A DNA stretch of 64,000 bases from Mesocentrotus franciscanus (GCA_037976565.1 CP137674.1:5021284-5085283); one strand, 5' to 3'. Numbered from the stretch's first letter, positions 24,433 through 37,023 are shown. The notes: a model not told the origin generated them from the letters alone. Translations and numbers: made by a program.

Positions 24433-24992
24433 TAAGGCTGCGACGAGTAGTCGAATACTCGAATACTCGCACTGTTGACAGCTACTCGAGTACGATTTCT
24501 CGTACTCGAATACTCGGCCGCCATTTTTTTTTTTCCCCCATTCACCTGGCACTGTCCAGGCCGACGGTCACCCGTGCCAGAAGAGCACCGGCATGGTCCG
24601 TGGGTAAAAATGTTTCCCAGCTCAATCATACACAGGGTGTCACTGTCAACTCACCACTCAGAAACTGGGACCAAATCTCTGGATTTCTGTTTGGACTCGG
24701 AGGAATATTTGCCTGTCATCTTTAGTTTTAAAAATAACATTGTTTCAATTATTTGTCAAAAATTCTAAAGCACAAATAGGCGCTTTCAACAGCAACTTGA
24801 AGTAAAATCGCGGGGGTTTTCAGAGACGAACCTTCGTACTGTTCGTAGTATGGTGTTGGCAAAAAAAAAAATGAAAAATTCAAAAAATTCAAAAAATTCA
24901 AAAAAAAAACATGGCGTCCGAGTATTCGAGTATTCGCGGGCAAGGCTGGGAGTGTACTCGAGTACCTCATTACACGGTTATGCACAGCCCTA
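24433..24992. mobile_element. hAT-like non-autonomous element, 560 bp
   Basis: AGGGAAAT is duplicated exactly on both sides (24425-24432 and 24993-25000). The 8-bp duplication is the hAT signature. The tips TAAGGCTG and CAGCCCTA are imperfect inverted repeats. Next to each tip are dense clusters of ACTCGA/TCGAGT pentamers and hexamers in both orientations (24440-24515 and 24918-24966), which could be transposase-binding sites. The middle is low-complexity, including T/C and A runs. Open frames on either strand do not resemble a transposase. Confidence 0.85.
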
Positions 24993-25000
24993 AGGGAAAT

Positions 25001-25684
25001 GCCTAAAATAACACTTGCATTAAAAGAAGAATTTCTTCACACTTTAAAGAATAGATCAATGTGAGGTGGTACTTTCTCTTTCAACTTCACTTTTACCACT
25101 CTTGGAAAAAAAGAGACTCTGAAGGATAACACTGAGTTAGAACTCAATTTGAATTAACAAAAATAATAAACTAAGATCATATAACTGCAAGTTGAAGGGT
25201 GTCACATTTGTATATAACAAAATATAAAAAAATAACAAACTGAAACTTATTCAAAATGTAAAATTATCAATTAGAAAAGACTGCTTGAAGAAATACAAAA
25301 AAACTCTACAGAAAGACGTTTTAAGCCCTACTGTACATACAAGTTGTAAAATTGCTTCCAACTCATCAACAAGGAGTCCACCGAGGCTTAGGCTCTGCAG
25401 TAAATCTACATCTAGACAATTTAATGAAAACCCAGGATGTCATCCACCGAGTCTGCTGAGAGCCTGGAGAGTATTAACTCATGACATTTTAATAGTACAC
25501 TTACAATGTACAATGTGTACGTGTACAGTATGTACAGTTTAATTTAAAGTTCATGTCCTTTTGGCTTTTTCCACAAGAGATATACAAGTTTTCCACTGAT
25601 CCAGTCAAGGAAGATGGGATAGACATAGAAGCATAGAAGATAACTAGTCTACATGAAATACTGGAAAAAAAATCTAGCATGCCA
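25001..25684. other. No gene recognised
   Basis: AT-rich non-coding sequence with short frames only. Confidence 0.4.
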
Positions 25685-25964
25685 GGGGGGTGTTTCACAT
25701 AGATCCTAAGTTTAACTTATCTCTAAGTTGGACTTAAAAATTATGGAAAGCCGTTAGCATCTTTGAAAATATTTTGTAAAAGTTATTTTAAAACGCATAA
25801 AATGTTGATTCAAATCATTCTTGATGTGGAATTTATGAAAAGTCTAAAATAATTGAATTTGTGCTTTTGATTATATTTTATTTGAAGGCTACAAATGGCT
25901 CTCCATAATGTTTAAGTCCAACTTAGAGTTAAGTTCGACTTAGGATCTTTGTGAAACACCCCCC
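25685..25964. mobile_element. MITE, GGGGGTGTTTCAC family, copy 1
   Basis: GGGGGGTGTTTCAC opens the element and GTGAAACACCCCCC closes it. Inside the tips, GATCCTAAGT and ACTTAGGATC, and then a second inverted pair around CTAAGTTGGACTTAA, extend the inverted repeat. CAG precedes and CTG follows. A full second copy is at 43896-44210. Confidence 0.8.
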
Positions 25965-25982
25965 TGTTTATTACCCAGACAC

Positions 25983-26052
25983 CATCTGTTCAGAGCCAGA
26001 AGGGTATTTAATCAGTGCAAATGAGATAACACCCTTCTGGTTCCAAACAGGT
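25983..26052. repeat. Short hairpin element
   Basis: CATCTGTTCAGAGCCAGAAG pairs with ACCCTTCTGGTTCCAAACAG. Member of the palindromic family, only about 18 bp downstream of the MITE. A weaker related pair follows at about 26086-26174. Confidence 0.65.
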
Positions 26053-26174
26053 AACATATTCTTTTTACATATGTTATCTGCTGAGAGCTATGATATACAG
26101 TACATGTACATGTGTGTATTTTAAAACTGATATGCTTTAATACAATGTTAACACTTTCTGGCTCTCAACAAACA

Positions 26175-26691
26175 TGCGCCAGATCGACTAACCCAAGCGT
26201 TTGTATCGTTTCTTTGTTTAGAAACAAACTATTCATGACACCACAACATTCATGACTCATGTACACTTCATGTTCAAACAAAGCAAGTAATATCACAATT
26301 TAATGTCTCATTACTGATTACATGTTAGGCGACTATAATCATGCCTTTAATATGCTTCAACACCGATTCATTATTGCGATGTGTAACCCAATCTTCATCG
26401 AATGTTGAAGCACACTTTCAGCCAGACAGCCTTCTGCAGATGCTGCCTTCGAGATGCTTTTTTTCCTTTCTTAAAAATCAGAGACATTGTCATGGTTCAA
26501 TTCTATGAGCATTTAATTCTAATTTGAGGCATAGTGCAACATGAAGACTGTTTATCAAACTGTGATCAATCCATCATCACCATGAATAAGATTAAAACCA
26601 GCCTGTGTGCATAATCAATTCAAAGTAATGTGCATTTTAGGCACATACAATGTAGATGAGAGATCAAGGGAATTTTTTATTAAACAGCATG
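26175..26691. other. No gene recognised
   Basis: Non-coding; nothing recognised. Confidence 0.4.
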
Positions 26692-27230
26692 AAAGGTACT
26701 ATGTCCCATTTGCAGGCCAAAAAATGAAAAGGTTAAATTCCAACGCCATTTGAAAGACAATACTAATTTAGAACTTCCCTAAAAAAAGGGGGGGGGGGCT
26801 TGAAAATGTCTTTAAGTGGGAAAATAACGACTATTAGTTGTCGAATCGACTTAGGAGCTATAGAGCCAGTAAGTAATAGTCTGATTTTTCAGACCATTGT
26901 ACCGAATGGTCGTACGTTTTATGCTGCGCAAAGATTCAATCAGTTTAATTTTGGCCATTACAAGAAGTGGGTTATTGATGTAGACAAATGCTCATGTACC
27001 CTTTACAGCTCATTTTATGTATGTTATTACCAAAGATGAAAAAAGCCAGTCAGTCACTCAATAGTGTCTGACAGTGAAGTCTAGCAAGTAAACGGGTTTC
27101 CTTGCATAATTTGAATATTAGGACACTGCTAACGTTTAAATTTCACAGATAGGACATACATGACATATTCCTAATTCCTGCAAAGTTCTACAGAATTTGA
27201 TGTTGGCTGCAAAAGGGACATAGTATCTTT
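26692..27230. mobile_element. Inverted-repeat element AAAGGTACTATGTCCC, uninterrupted copy
   Basis: AAAGGTACTATGTCCCATTT at the left and AAAAGGGACATAGTATCTTT at the right are inverted. The inside has no coding capacity. An inverted second copy occupies 54102-56485, where a 1.86 kb element has inserted. This copy therefore shows the empty site, near 26960. Confidence 0.8.
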
Positions 27231-28065
27231 AACACAGTTCCTCAAACAAAATTCATGTGCCTTTTTTCCCCTCAGAAACTTTATTATGACAGTTTCAGAA
27301 AGGATAGCTTTGATTTTCATTTCACAATAGTACCAAATAAATTCACTTTAATTTAATTATTAATTTAAAGTAATTATTATTAAGTGAAAAGCTTTGCAGG
27401 TGTCAAGATTATTCTTCGGCCTTGAAATATTTAACAAAAATATTTTGAAGTCAATTACAGCGGTAGATGAGCAATGGACATAGTATCACACAGGGTAGAA
27501 AGCAAGAGGAAATAACAATATATTCTTATTACAGATGCACAGAATCATCATCATTGATTAAAGTCAGCACTTTCCCTCTTACGAAGGGTTACTGACTTTC
27601 ATGCCAAGATGCCCTCCACTTCTTCTTATCTCAAGCTTCCTCCTCATTTAGACAGATCTTTCTCTCTTCACCTCATCTTTCCATGAAATCTTTGGTCTTC
27701 CTTTCCCCTCTTATGCCATCTACATGTACTTTCAGTTCCCACGCTCTTTTAACAGGTAATGTATTAAAGTCATGATTTGACTGTCTCTAAATAGGATAAT
27801 TACACTTTATGTCTATACATGAATGTACCACATAAAATTTGAAAGAGGTCCACAATAACAGGAGCACAATGCACATGGAACCCCAATGTTTTTTACCAAA
27901 ACCACCTAAATTATTAAATTTTAAAACAGACCCCGTGCATATATGAACCATGTAAATATCAATTCAAAATTCCCGTCAAAATAAGTGTAGTGTGGAGCCC
28001 TGTATTTGACCTAATAATGTCAACATGAACACCCTTAAAGCGGAAGTCCACTTTGATCTTGTTGG
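27231..28065. other. No gene recognised
   Basis: AT-rich non-coding stretch; nothing recognised. Confidence 0.4.
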
Positions 28066-28140
28066 TTCAATTCAATTCAAGGTTTATTAAAAACATGTGT
28101 CGCAGCCCAATGGCTGAATTGGTCATGTGTACAATTAAAA
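28066..28140 (-). mobile_element. 3' end of a non-LTR retroelement, likely
   Basis: Read on the minus strand, the segment ends AATAAACCTTGAATTGAATT, a polyadenylation-like signal followed by a short pentamer tail. That layout is typical of truncated LINE or SINE 3' ends. A similar tail of GAATT units is at 45055-45078 on the plus strand. Confidence 0.45.
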
Positions 28141-29384
28141 GACTCATTACATATTTCAAACATAAAATACAGTTACAATTGATTTGTCAATATTGAAATA
28201 TATATAGTTAATGGTAATATTGCTCGGGCAGCAAAAATAAGAAAACAGAAGATAACATGGAGTCAGAAAAACGGAGAGGAGAAACGCATTAAGAAAAGAA
28301 GTAAAAGAGGAAGTTGTAAAAGTACATGTTATAACAGAAGCAGAAAATATGGAGAAACATATCGGTGAAAGTTTGAGCAAAATCCAATTAAAAGTAAGCA
28401 TCTTGTGAATGTTTGAAGTGATTATCAATTATACACAAATTGGCACCTCTGTGATGCATCCTGGCGAGGACCCCTCCCATTTGCTCTGTACTGAAAATTC
28501 ATTACTGGGGTAAATTTTTCTTTTTCTATTGAACATTTTCAATTATACATGCATCCTAGACATAATTGTTGCATATACTGTTTGTTTTTATACAACCCTT
28601 CTATAAAAAAATCTGTTCTTTCATTGGTAATTATTAAAGAAAATTGAAATTTATGAAGAAATGAAGAAATGCAATATGGGGGATACTGGTGTACAGGTCT
28701 GTTAATAAAATTTGTTTGTTTGTTTTCTTTTATTTACATTACACAGGCTACATGAACACATACTCACTTGTACAGTAAATGTACGAGTACGAGTGTCCCA
28801 CTTAATTCACATTCACAGGCTTGACTATTTTTCCCATACTACCTTGCATGGAAGATAATGTATTTGCCTCCCTCTATCACGTTTATCCTGAAGAACCTCT
28901 AAAGGGATGCACCTGAGAGTTCCTCTTCTGGGTCGTTAAGCCAAATGACTCATTCATTCTTAATACTACCCCCTCAGGGGGGAGGAGGGTGGTGGCCCTG
29001 ATCATTACTAGGACAGCCACAAGAGACAAATTGTGAAGTATGAGGGTTGTTCATACACAAAGTATTTGTGAGATTCTTCAAGAATGTATATTTTAATCAA
29101 GATTGAAGTTTCAAATGTGTGGGTGTGAATAAAAAGTATATCGATCTTGCAAATTAGTGAGATTTTGCTTGCAATTCAAGTCTCACTTTACAGCTCTTTC
29201 TGAATAAGTGCAGTTGTTTGGTGTGTGCTTTGTGTATGCAAACAAACGAGAGAAGTGTGTTTTAAGTTGATTTCATATGACGTACATGTATATCTCACAT
29301 ATGAATACCGTAGGTGGGAAAACATTCAGATTTCAATTTCAATTTTTCTTCACTGTGAATGTACCTAAATGTATTCTGTCACCA
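28141..29384. other. No gene recognised
   Basis: Non-coding sequence. A GTTT run near 28710-28723 and AATAAA-like motifs near 28700 hint at another truncated retroelement end, but I cannot bound it. Confidence 0.35.
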
Positions 29385-30370
29385 GATATAACTGGGCAAC
29401 TAATTTTCACCGTTCCTATTTGATCACCTTTAAATTTAATGTCCCTATAGAATGGAGGATATTTACACTGTACCTAAGCCTGATCATTACAGTAATATAT
29501 ATGATTGGCAAATGGAAATCAATATTGAATGGGTTTTCTAAGATATTGGGCCATTGATTTTCACAGTTCCCTTTACTGTACCTAAGCCTGATCATTACAG
29601 TAATATACATGATTGGCAAATGGAAACCAACAATGAAAATATTGGGTTTTCTAAGATATTGGGCCATTGATTTTCACCATTCCGTTTTTAGCAACTTTGA
29701 ATTCATGTCCCTATCAAATGGCATGTGTAAGTGTGTGTGTGTGAGAGGGGGAATAGGCAAGTCTTCTATTACAGAAAAATTCATGAGTAGCAAACGAAGA
29801 CCAATAGTGATGATGTTCTCTTATATACGATATCGGACCATTGATTTTCACAGTGCCCTTTTTTTTTAGCACATTTAAATCTAATCCCCTCTCAAATGAT
29901 ATGGGGGACACATTCATAATCCCAAATCATTCCAAAAATGCTCCACACTAATTTTTTTGGAAGGGGTCTAGGCCGAACTTCTTTTTAGTCTGTATATACA
30001 TGAGCCCTATTTAACAAAATTCAGATTTTTTTTTTTTTTTTTGGGATCCAGATTTTTATTTTGGGCAGCCATGTGTCCCAGGTGCCTGTTTGTGTTAAGC
30101 CCTGCATTACAGGAATATCTACGAATGGCAAATGGAACCAACAATCAAAATATATTCAGTCATCACAGTTCTGGGTCATTCATTTCACAGTTTCCCTTTT
30201 TCAAGCCCCTGTGAGATTGATGTCTCTTGTGGGTAAGGTAAGCCTGATCATTCTAGGAGCTTGGTGTCTGCGGGTGGCAAATAGGAATTATAAACTGCAA
30301 TGACGTTTTGTTATCTGGTAGTGGGCCATTGACTTTCAGAGTTCTCATATCAATTCCTTTGAATGGAATG
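29385..30370. repeat. Degenerate tandem array
   Basis: The phrases TGATCATTACAGTAATATA, GGCAAATGGAA, TTGGGCCATTGATTTTCACA and AATGTCCCTAT recur in order. Two units of about 118 bp (29466-29700) are nearly identical; later units are longer and strongly diverged. No coding role is apparent. It could be an old minisatellite or satellite remnant. Confidence 0.65.
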
Positions 30371-32306
30371 CATTTATTGAATATTAGAAGACATATTCTG
30401 AAAATATTACCCCCTTTGACCGCTTTTCAGCTTTCAATATTATCTGAAGGAAATCGAATATCATTTGAATTTAAAATTTAGCACAATGAAATCACCAGGT
30501 TAAAGTCTGATAGTAAAATAATCTGCAAATGTCAGCCTTAAAGGTTTCAGAATTATCTGAAAGAACTATACATTTTCTAAGACTGGAAGTTTGCATAATA
30601 AAGTCTCCAGGATAAGTCTCATAGTACTATAAACTGAAAATATCATATTTACAGCCTTTAAAATGAGCTGAAACAGGTGCAATATCATTTGAGAATGAAT
30701 TTTATCACATAACAGTCTGCAATGATCATTGATGTATTTGTGACCATCCTATCTTTGAACACAGGGTGACTGTATGCAATATTTCTTCATTTTTCTTTTC
30801 AGCTTTCAAAACCAATGACATCACTTCTCATTTAGACCAAGTACTTTATATTCTTTGGAATAAAAATAGGTTACATAAAGATCAGATATCCCAACTCCTT
30901 TTACAAAAATAACAGGAGTTTTTAATACTATTCCATTATTTGGAAGTACACTGTACAGTAATGCACAATGTAATAATCCAAATGATTATGTAATTACCTT
31001 TGTTAATCCAATCACTAATATCGCGATAAATTCACCCTGGGGATTACAATCTTGAAGGGTTATCTCAATAAGCTATTCAACCTATCACTAATTAACATCA
31101 ATAATTCTAGGTATGACTTTTGGCACCTCTCTCCCATTCGGGAGTTTTCTCACTTGATAATTGGCTACCAAGGGGACTTCAAGAATGGATCGTCCACATG
31201 ACTACAAATATTTCCACAAAAGAGCACTGTCCATGGCATGGGGCTTTTTCTTGGTAGGCTACAACACATGCACATACTGTACATTGTATACATACACATG
31301 TATGTCTTTAATCCATTCAGACTAGCAAAATTTATTGCAAAACTGTTCAAAAACCATGTACATGTAGCCATGCAACAGGCAATTAATTTCTTTTTGGTTG
31401 AACGTCATTCATCAGACACCGAAACAGAAAGCTGGAGCGTCATTCAAGCACTTGCTGACATGTTGTTGACCAGAAAACAATGCTCATGACATTTATAAGC
31501 TGACACTATGTACATACTGTAAAAAACAGAAACTCTGGTGATGTGAAACCTTCACACTTTTTTTAAACAAGGATGATTTTCATGAAAAGAAACTCTCAAG
31601 AAATGCAAGGAAAATATCAGGGTTGTGTCAGTAGTGATGCATTTTTTTGTGGCAGGAAAGTGTCACATAACTGAACCACTTGCAGAATTCACAAACATTT
31701 CTGGTTTTACCGTATGGTGAAAGCTACATACTGTACATGTACCTCCCCACAATGGTAGAGTTAGTTCCTTTATATGATGATGGTTTATAGCTCTTTAACA
31801 TTTCCTTATTTATCATTATTGTTATTTATTCGGCAAAGACAACATCAAGAAAACAGGAAATACAAACCAACAGTAAGGTTTGAAGAGAGGCACATACATG
31901 TACATGTAGATGCCGGGAAAAAAAAAAGATTGACTAAATAACTATAACCTGAAGGTCTTTTTTTCCAATTTATGCGACTTTCCATAAATAAAGAGCACAT
32001 AATCGCAAGATACAACGAATATACAAATCAATTTCTCCTACAGGTAGCTTAAATGCTCTATTACTATGATGTGCAATGATATGTGCACAGAGCACTGCAT
32101 GGACAAAGTCAATCTCAACCCATATATATTCTAAGCAGTGTGAACATGCTGCTGATGCTCCCAGGTGAGTTGAGCCCTATGAATGGATGATCAGACCATC
32201 TAATGAAGCATGCCTACTTCACACCTGTGATTTTCTGCCTGACATACAGTGTACCACAACAAGAAGCAATAACCTCAAGAAATGTCATGTTATCTTTCCT
32301 GCTCTA
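30371..32306. other. No gene recognised
   Basis: AT-rich non-coding stretch. Phrases of the TTTCAATATTATCTGAA type recur loosely at 30430-30680 and suggest another decayed tandem repeat. Confidence 0.35.
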
Positions 32307-32596
32307 GGGGGTGGTTCACAAAGACTAAGATCGACTTTAAGTTGGACTTAAGTATGGCGGGCCATTCATGCCATTGGTTGCTTTCCCCATTGGTCTCTAA
32401 ATTATAATCTTTAGATAATATTTTTTCCTTCAATAATGAACTATCAAAAATGTAAACTCTGTAGATTTGAGACCACGATTTGTACGTCCCTTGAAAGACA
32501 AATGCCAGTAAATGGTAAGAGCAAACAGTGGCATGAACGGCCTGTTATACTTAAGTCCAACTTAAAGTCGATCTTAGTCTTTGTGAAACACCCCCC
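32307..32596. mobile_element. MITE, ACTAAGATCGACTTTAAG family, copy 1
   Basis: GGTTCACAAAGACTAAGATC and GATCTTAGTCTTTGTGAAAC are inverted, each next to a GGGGG or CCCCC run. It shares the outer GTGAAACACCCCC logic with the MITE at 25685 but has different internal sequence. Other copies lie at 57690-57987 and, interrupted, at 48587-48900. Confidence 0.8.
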
Positions 32597-32707
32597 TGGT
32601 CGTTACAGAGTCACAGAATCTCCTATTGGCTTATTAAATATCATCTGTGGATGAATTATGGAAAGGGTACAATAACATAATAGACAATGTTATAGAGGAT
32701 ATATTAA

Positions 32708-32970
32708 AGGGAGTGTAGCTTGGCAAATACTGGTTAACGCCATCTACGTCTTCTTTTGGACAACTGCACGTAAACGAATCGGAATGGACTTGATTAACGG
32801 TAGTCAGCGACTTAATCTCTACATGGTCAGCGCGCGCTAGCGTTCGCGAAACAGACCCAAGTTCTCCTCACGCTTCGGTTTCGCGTATGTTGCACGCACA
32901 TGGTTGCTGCGGTCGTGTCGTCTGTAGTCGTATTATACCCGATTGGCCCCTGAGTCAGGCTACACTCCCT
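32708..32970. mobile_element. TTAA-flanked MITE, copy 2
   Basis: AGGGAGTGTAGCTTGGC begins it and GGCTACACTCCCT ends it, with TTAA on both sides (32704-32707 and 32971-32974). It is about 28 bp shorter than the copy at 17186-17476, mainly because it lacks a GGGAAAGACACG segment near the right end. Confidence 0.8.
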
Positions 32971-33255
32971 TTAACAATGGTTTACAGCGAAAATTAGGAA
33001 TCTCTCAAGGCAAAATTAGGAATACAGTCTATTCTATAGTTTTCACACAGAATATTTCAGAAAAGAGAGGAATCTAGGGTTCATAACGATAGCTTGAAGG
33101 CCAACAAATAGGAATGATTGGCAGCTACATGTATGGGTACATGTACATTGTATGTTGTAGTTGTAGAAGAACAACAGACCAGAATCTTAATTGCTACAGC
33201 CATTGTAAAACATATGCTGTCTAGAGTCAAATCCTTACATTTGCAACTTCAATCC

Positions 33256-33402
33256 AGGGCCCCATTTCACAAAACTTGTCATCACTGACAAATGACAGTT
33301 TTTGTTATAAGCTAGTGAAATTCTTGCTTCTGATTGGTTAGCAGACTTGTCACTGATTTTTGTCATTTGTCATTGGAAAAAGGCTTTGTGAAACGGGTCC
33401 CT
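33256..33402. mobile_element. Small MITE with CCCATTTCACAAAA ends
   Basis: AGGGCCCCATTTCACAAAA and CTTTGTGAAACGGGTCCCT are inverted. Further inside, TGACAAATGACA and TGTCATTTGTCA also pair. At 147 bp it can fold almost completely. A decayed relative appears to lie at 33757-33866. Confidence 0.7.
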
Positions 33403-34420
33403 GGACCCAACATCCAATCCATCTTATTCAATTCAGAGCTTGCACTGCACCGATATCTAGTAGCCTATTTAAAATCAAAGGTGCTATTTAGCCCTAAGAA
33501 AGCTGCCTAACTTTAGGTCAGGTTTAAACACAGCCTACATGTACATGTGTCGAGTTACATGTACAGTAGTCTAGCAATTTATAGAATGCCATACATGTTC
33601 ATGTACATGTATGTAAACACTTCATCATTTACAAACTACCACAATTCTGTAACTACATTTACATCACTTCAGAACCAATTTCTCATATTAATTTCATGAC
33701 CAAATATTAATATTGTGTATCAATATTGTTACATGAGTACAGTCATTTATCTGAAATTAGGGGTTCAAATTACTGTTATAACCTACTGTTATAACCTACT
33801 GAAATCGTGACATCTGATTGGCTGAGAGCAAATTTGTCATAGATATTTATAAAACAGGGCCCCAGCTTTCCTAAAGCAGTGGACTATTAAAGTTAATTAA
33901 GCCTGGTTTAACTTCAACAGCATTATTTTTGAGAAAATGAGCTTAAATCCATTACTTTCAACCTACCCTAAAACCTAAAGCAAAAACTCCTTTATTGATG
34001 AAATAGAGCCCTAAAAGCAGCTGCTACATGAATATACATAAGTTTGTCAGATCACTGTTATATCATGTACATCTACACAAGTGTGAGTCATAGTACGCAA
34101 CATGGCAAGGTGAATAAAGTAGAAAGTGATCTTGTAGAGTATTTTAAAAAAGGGATAGAGATATGAAAAAAGCTGCTGAGGAAAATCAGTCTTTCAACAG
34201 AATAGAGAAGACACTTGAACAGAAAAGTCCGACTGCAGCCAAACTAATAAAGGGTACGAATCATCTAACAAATCACCTAAACAATAATGTGTATACAGCA
34301 ATATATTTAGGCACAGCCAGGGGGCACACCTACATTAGGTCACCCCCAGGTTCATGCCCTAAAAAGGGAGAAGAAGAAACAAGAAGAAAAAATGGTCATC
34401 CACAGAACTTAAGGGTCGAG
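33403..34420. other. No gene recognised
   Basis: Non-coding. A 98-codon frame at 34163-34459 begins MKKAAEENQSFNRIEKTLEQ but has no recognisable domain, and its end runs into simple C-rich repeats. Confidence 0.35.
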
Positions 34421-34446
34421 ACCCCCAACCCCCAACCCCCAACCCT
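34421..34446 (-). repeat. ACCCCCA tandem run, G-quadruplex candidate
   Basis: Three runs of five C and one of three C are separated by AA. The minus strand therefore carries four G-runs with TT loops, which fits a quadruplex motif well. Confidence 0.6.
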
Positions 34447-35295
34447 GGCTGGGGACTAGCCCTGTTCATCAAGTCTGACTACACTAGTGTGTACAGCTAT
34501 CTGTAGGATGTATAAACTTTACAGACAAGTCGGACTTGGGGTCCATGTAGGCCCTTTTATGCGAGCACATACGGGTGTATCAACTTGTCTATGCTCAACT
34601 CCCTTTTTGTTAATTGAGAGTATTTATCAATGTGCAATATCACTTTATAAAAGCAATATTTGAAGATCATATTTTCTATAACAGCAGCACTGAATCTCTA
34701 GCTTGAGGATCAATATAATTTTGGTGGGGAATACCCTTTAAAGAATGCACGACACTGCACCACAAGTGGCCAATGTTGAGCTCCCAAGCAGCATGTGAAA
34801 TGTAAAGAAACGGCAGAGCGAGGGAGGGCTAATGTTCACTTGGCATTCATTTGTAAGAATCCCTGGTTGATGGATATTTGATTACTTGCAACGATGAGTC
34901 ACTTATCCGTGTCTCGAGGGAATGCTTCCCTTTGTCAAGATCGTTACACATCACGATATTCAATTTCTCCGATCAAACTTTCCAATTCTTGCATCCTTTG
35001 AAAAGATCTGCCACGAAAAAAGGTGCATTTTAAGTACTGCATGTATGTGTTGAGGATTAAAGGGATGCAGAAAACCCAACAGAACATCTATTGCTTGAAA
35101 CTGTTGATGTTTACAGCCATTTGAGGATATACTGTACTTAAGCACAATACCAGCAATTTTATTTAAAATTTACATTTTTAAATCATTCCTCCTGTACATG
35201 TATATTTTAATAAAATACACCAGAAGTTTTTTTTTCTCTCTCTCTGTACCGCTTCCCTATTTCAATCTACACTCCTCCCCTCCCTTTTCTCTCTT

Positions 35296-35327
<32 letters not shown>

Positions 35328-36605
35328 CTGATACCAAAAGCATCATAGACAATTTTAACCATTTTATTTTGCTTGACAGATGATACTAGTATAAAATAGC
35401 AAATATCCCCTTTAACATCCATTCATATACATGTAGTTAGAACATAAAGATGTTAGCTCTGAAGTCAGAATGTGGAGGCCATCACGCCTCAATAAGGACT
35501 GGAATTAAGACTTTGAATGTCTGAGGGAAGACTATTTAAATGTCTGAGGAGAAGACCATTTACAGCTAGCGATTTAGCATCACTTTAATTGGATTGTGTC
35601 AATACGCCGGCCGCCTCCTGGCAAATCATGCATCACCGATGCCTGCCTTATTTCATTTCAGCCCTGCGTCCATCTTTATTCGATTTGAACAATGCCACCT
35701 GTTGCATTTAACATTGCATTTAATAGAGTACTTAGGGGAGCCTATTCACAGGAAAACATTAAATAACACCTTATCCAGCGGGTCGAATCTGTTTACAGCA
35801 GTCACTTCTACTGACAGAAAACCTGTCTAAAGAGGCCATGTTTGTTAATACTTCTTTTGTTACAGAAAAATAGAATAACATGAAAAGAAGGGCCTCAATA
35901 GTAATAACTCGTAAATCTTTCCACCTGTCAATGAGATTAAGCCCAAAACAAAACTACATGTAGCTCATTGTAACTGTAAAAATTCTGTGTATACACCAAT
36001 GTTAAAGTAACCTTTTTGTTTTGTAGCATGGGGGGGGGAGGATTACCTAAGCATTTTATACATATATTTTCTAATTATATTACAGACCACTTGTAACTTT
36101 TTTTATTCTCAAGGGGTCTATGAAATACAAGCCATGTTTTTTTAATAGACTCCTCCACTATGTTTTTACCACTGTGCCAATCTTAAATGATTTACTTGAA
36201 TAACTGTATAATTATTTGTTGTATCTTTTGTTTAATATCATGTTATTGAATTTGTATATATTGCATATTCATCTGATTATGTTTAATATATTATGTGGAA
36301 AATAAAAGAAACCTTGAAACAAGTATTCTGATATTACCAGAGCATTAACCCTCCTTTCCAATGGTGATGTTTAATTTCACATTTGGACTACAAATAACTT
36401 TATTTTCCTTGTATCAGAAAAAAAGCATATTTCAAACCTCAGGCTCATTTCGGACTGAAACAATAATTAAACACTGTAAACTTTACTCTTCGAAGCTCAT
36501 TACTACATTTCATAACTATTCATAAGAATTGGGCAGATGGGATTACAATCCTCATTTTAGTTCTCAGCTTTTTCTTGCATCTACACCTGTACATTTTCAT
36601 TCACC
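34447..36605. other. No gene recognised; CT microsatellite
   Basis: A CT-rich run lies at 35230-35328. AAAATAAAAGAAACCTTGAAAC at 36299-36320 has the look of a retroelement or transcript 3' end. A small CTGTCTAAAGAGGCC phrase near 35823 recalls the CAGTCAAACCTG element. Confidence 0.35.
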
Positions 36606-36608
36606 TTT

Positions 36609-37003
36609 GGGTGCGTTTATCCTGTCTTGACACTCAGAATCAGCATTTCTATATGTACATATCGAGCCCCACTATACGAACGTGTTTTGCTGGATGTCGC
36701 GTTTATCGACTCTTCACGATTCAACATAAAGGCCTTGACTCTGCTTTGCGCCGTTTGACCCGGGAAGCAGATTAGCCTGGGAAGGTCCGATTTGTATGTG
36801 TGGTTCAAAACAGCTTTGCGTTTTATCATCTCTCAGAAACGTGATTCTGGCTCTATGTCAGATTCAAAATGCCTTTTGGCGTTTCAATATACCCATATCT
36901 AAAGACGTTTGAAAAAGGCTTTGCGTTTATCACCTTAAAAATTTGCCTGAAAGACGTTTGAAAACGCTGATTCTAGGCAAAAAATTGCACGATAAACGCA
37001 CCC
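36609..37003. mobile_element. MITE with GGGTGCGTTTATC ends
   Basis: GGGTGCGTTTATC and GATAAACGCACCC are perfect inverted ends. TTT lies outside both (36606-36608 and 37004-37006), a possible 3-bp duplication. The inside repeats phrases such as GCTTTGCGTTTATC and GATTCTG in both orientations. The 66-codon frames here are by-products. Confidence 0.75.
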
Positions 37004-37023
37004 TTTGTATTGGACGAATATAC

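Noticed and set aside
28066..28140. Intact LINE
   Set aside because: Only a 3'-tail-like segment is present; no reverse transcriptase frame is seen in either direction.
34163..34459. 98-codon frame with a charged, helix-like start
   Set aside because: No domain, and it ends in a simple C-rich repeat; not enough support.
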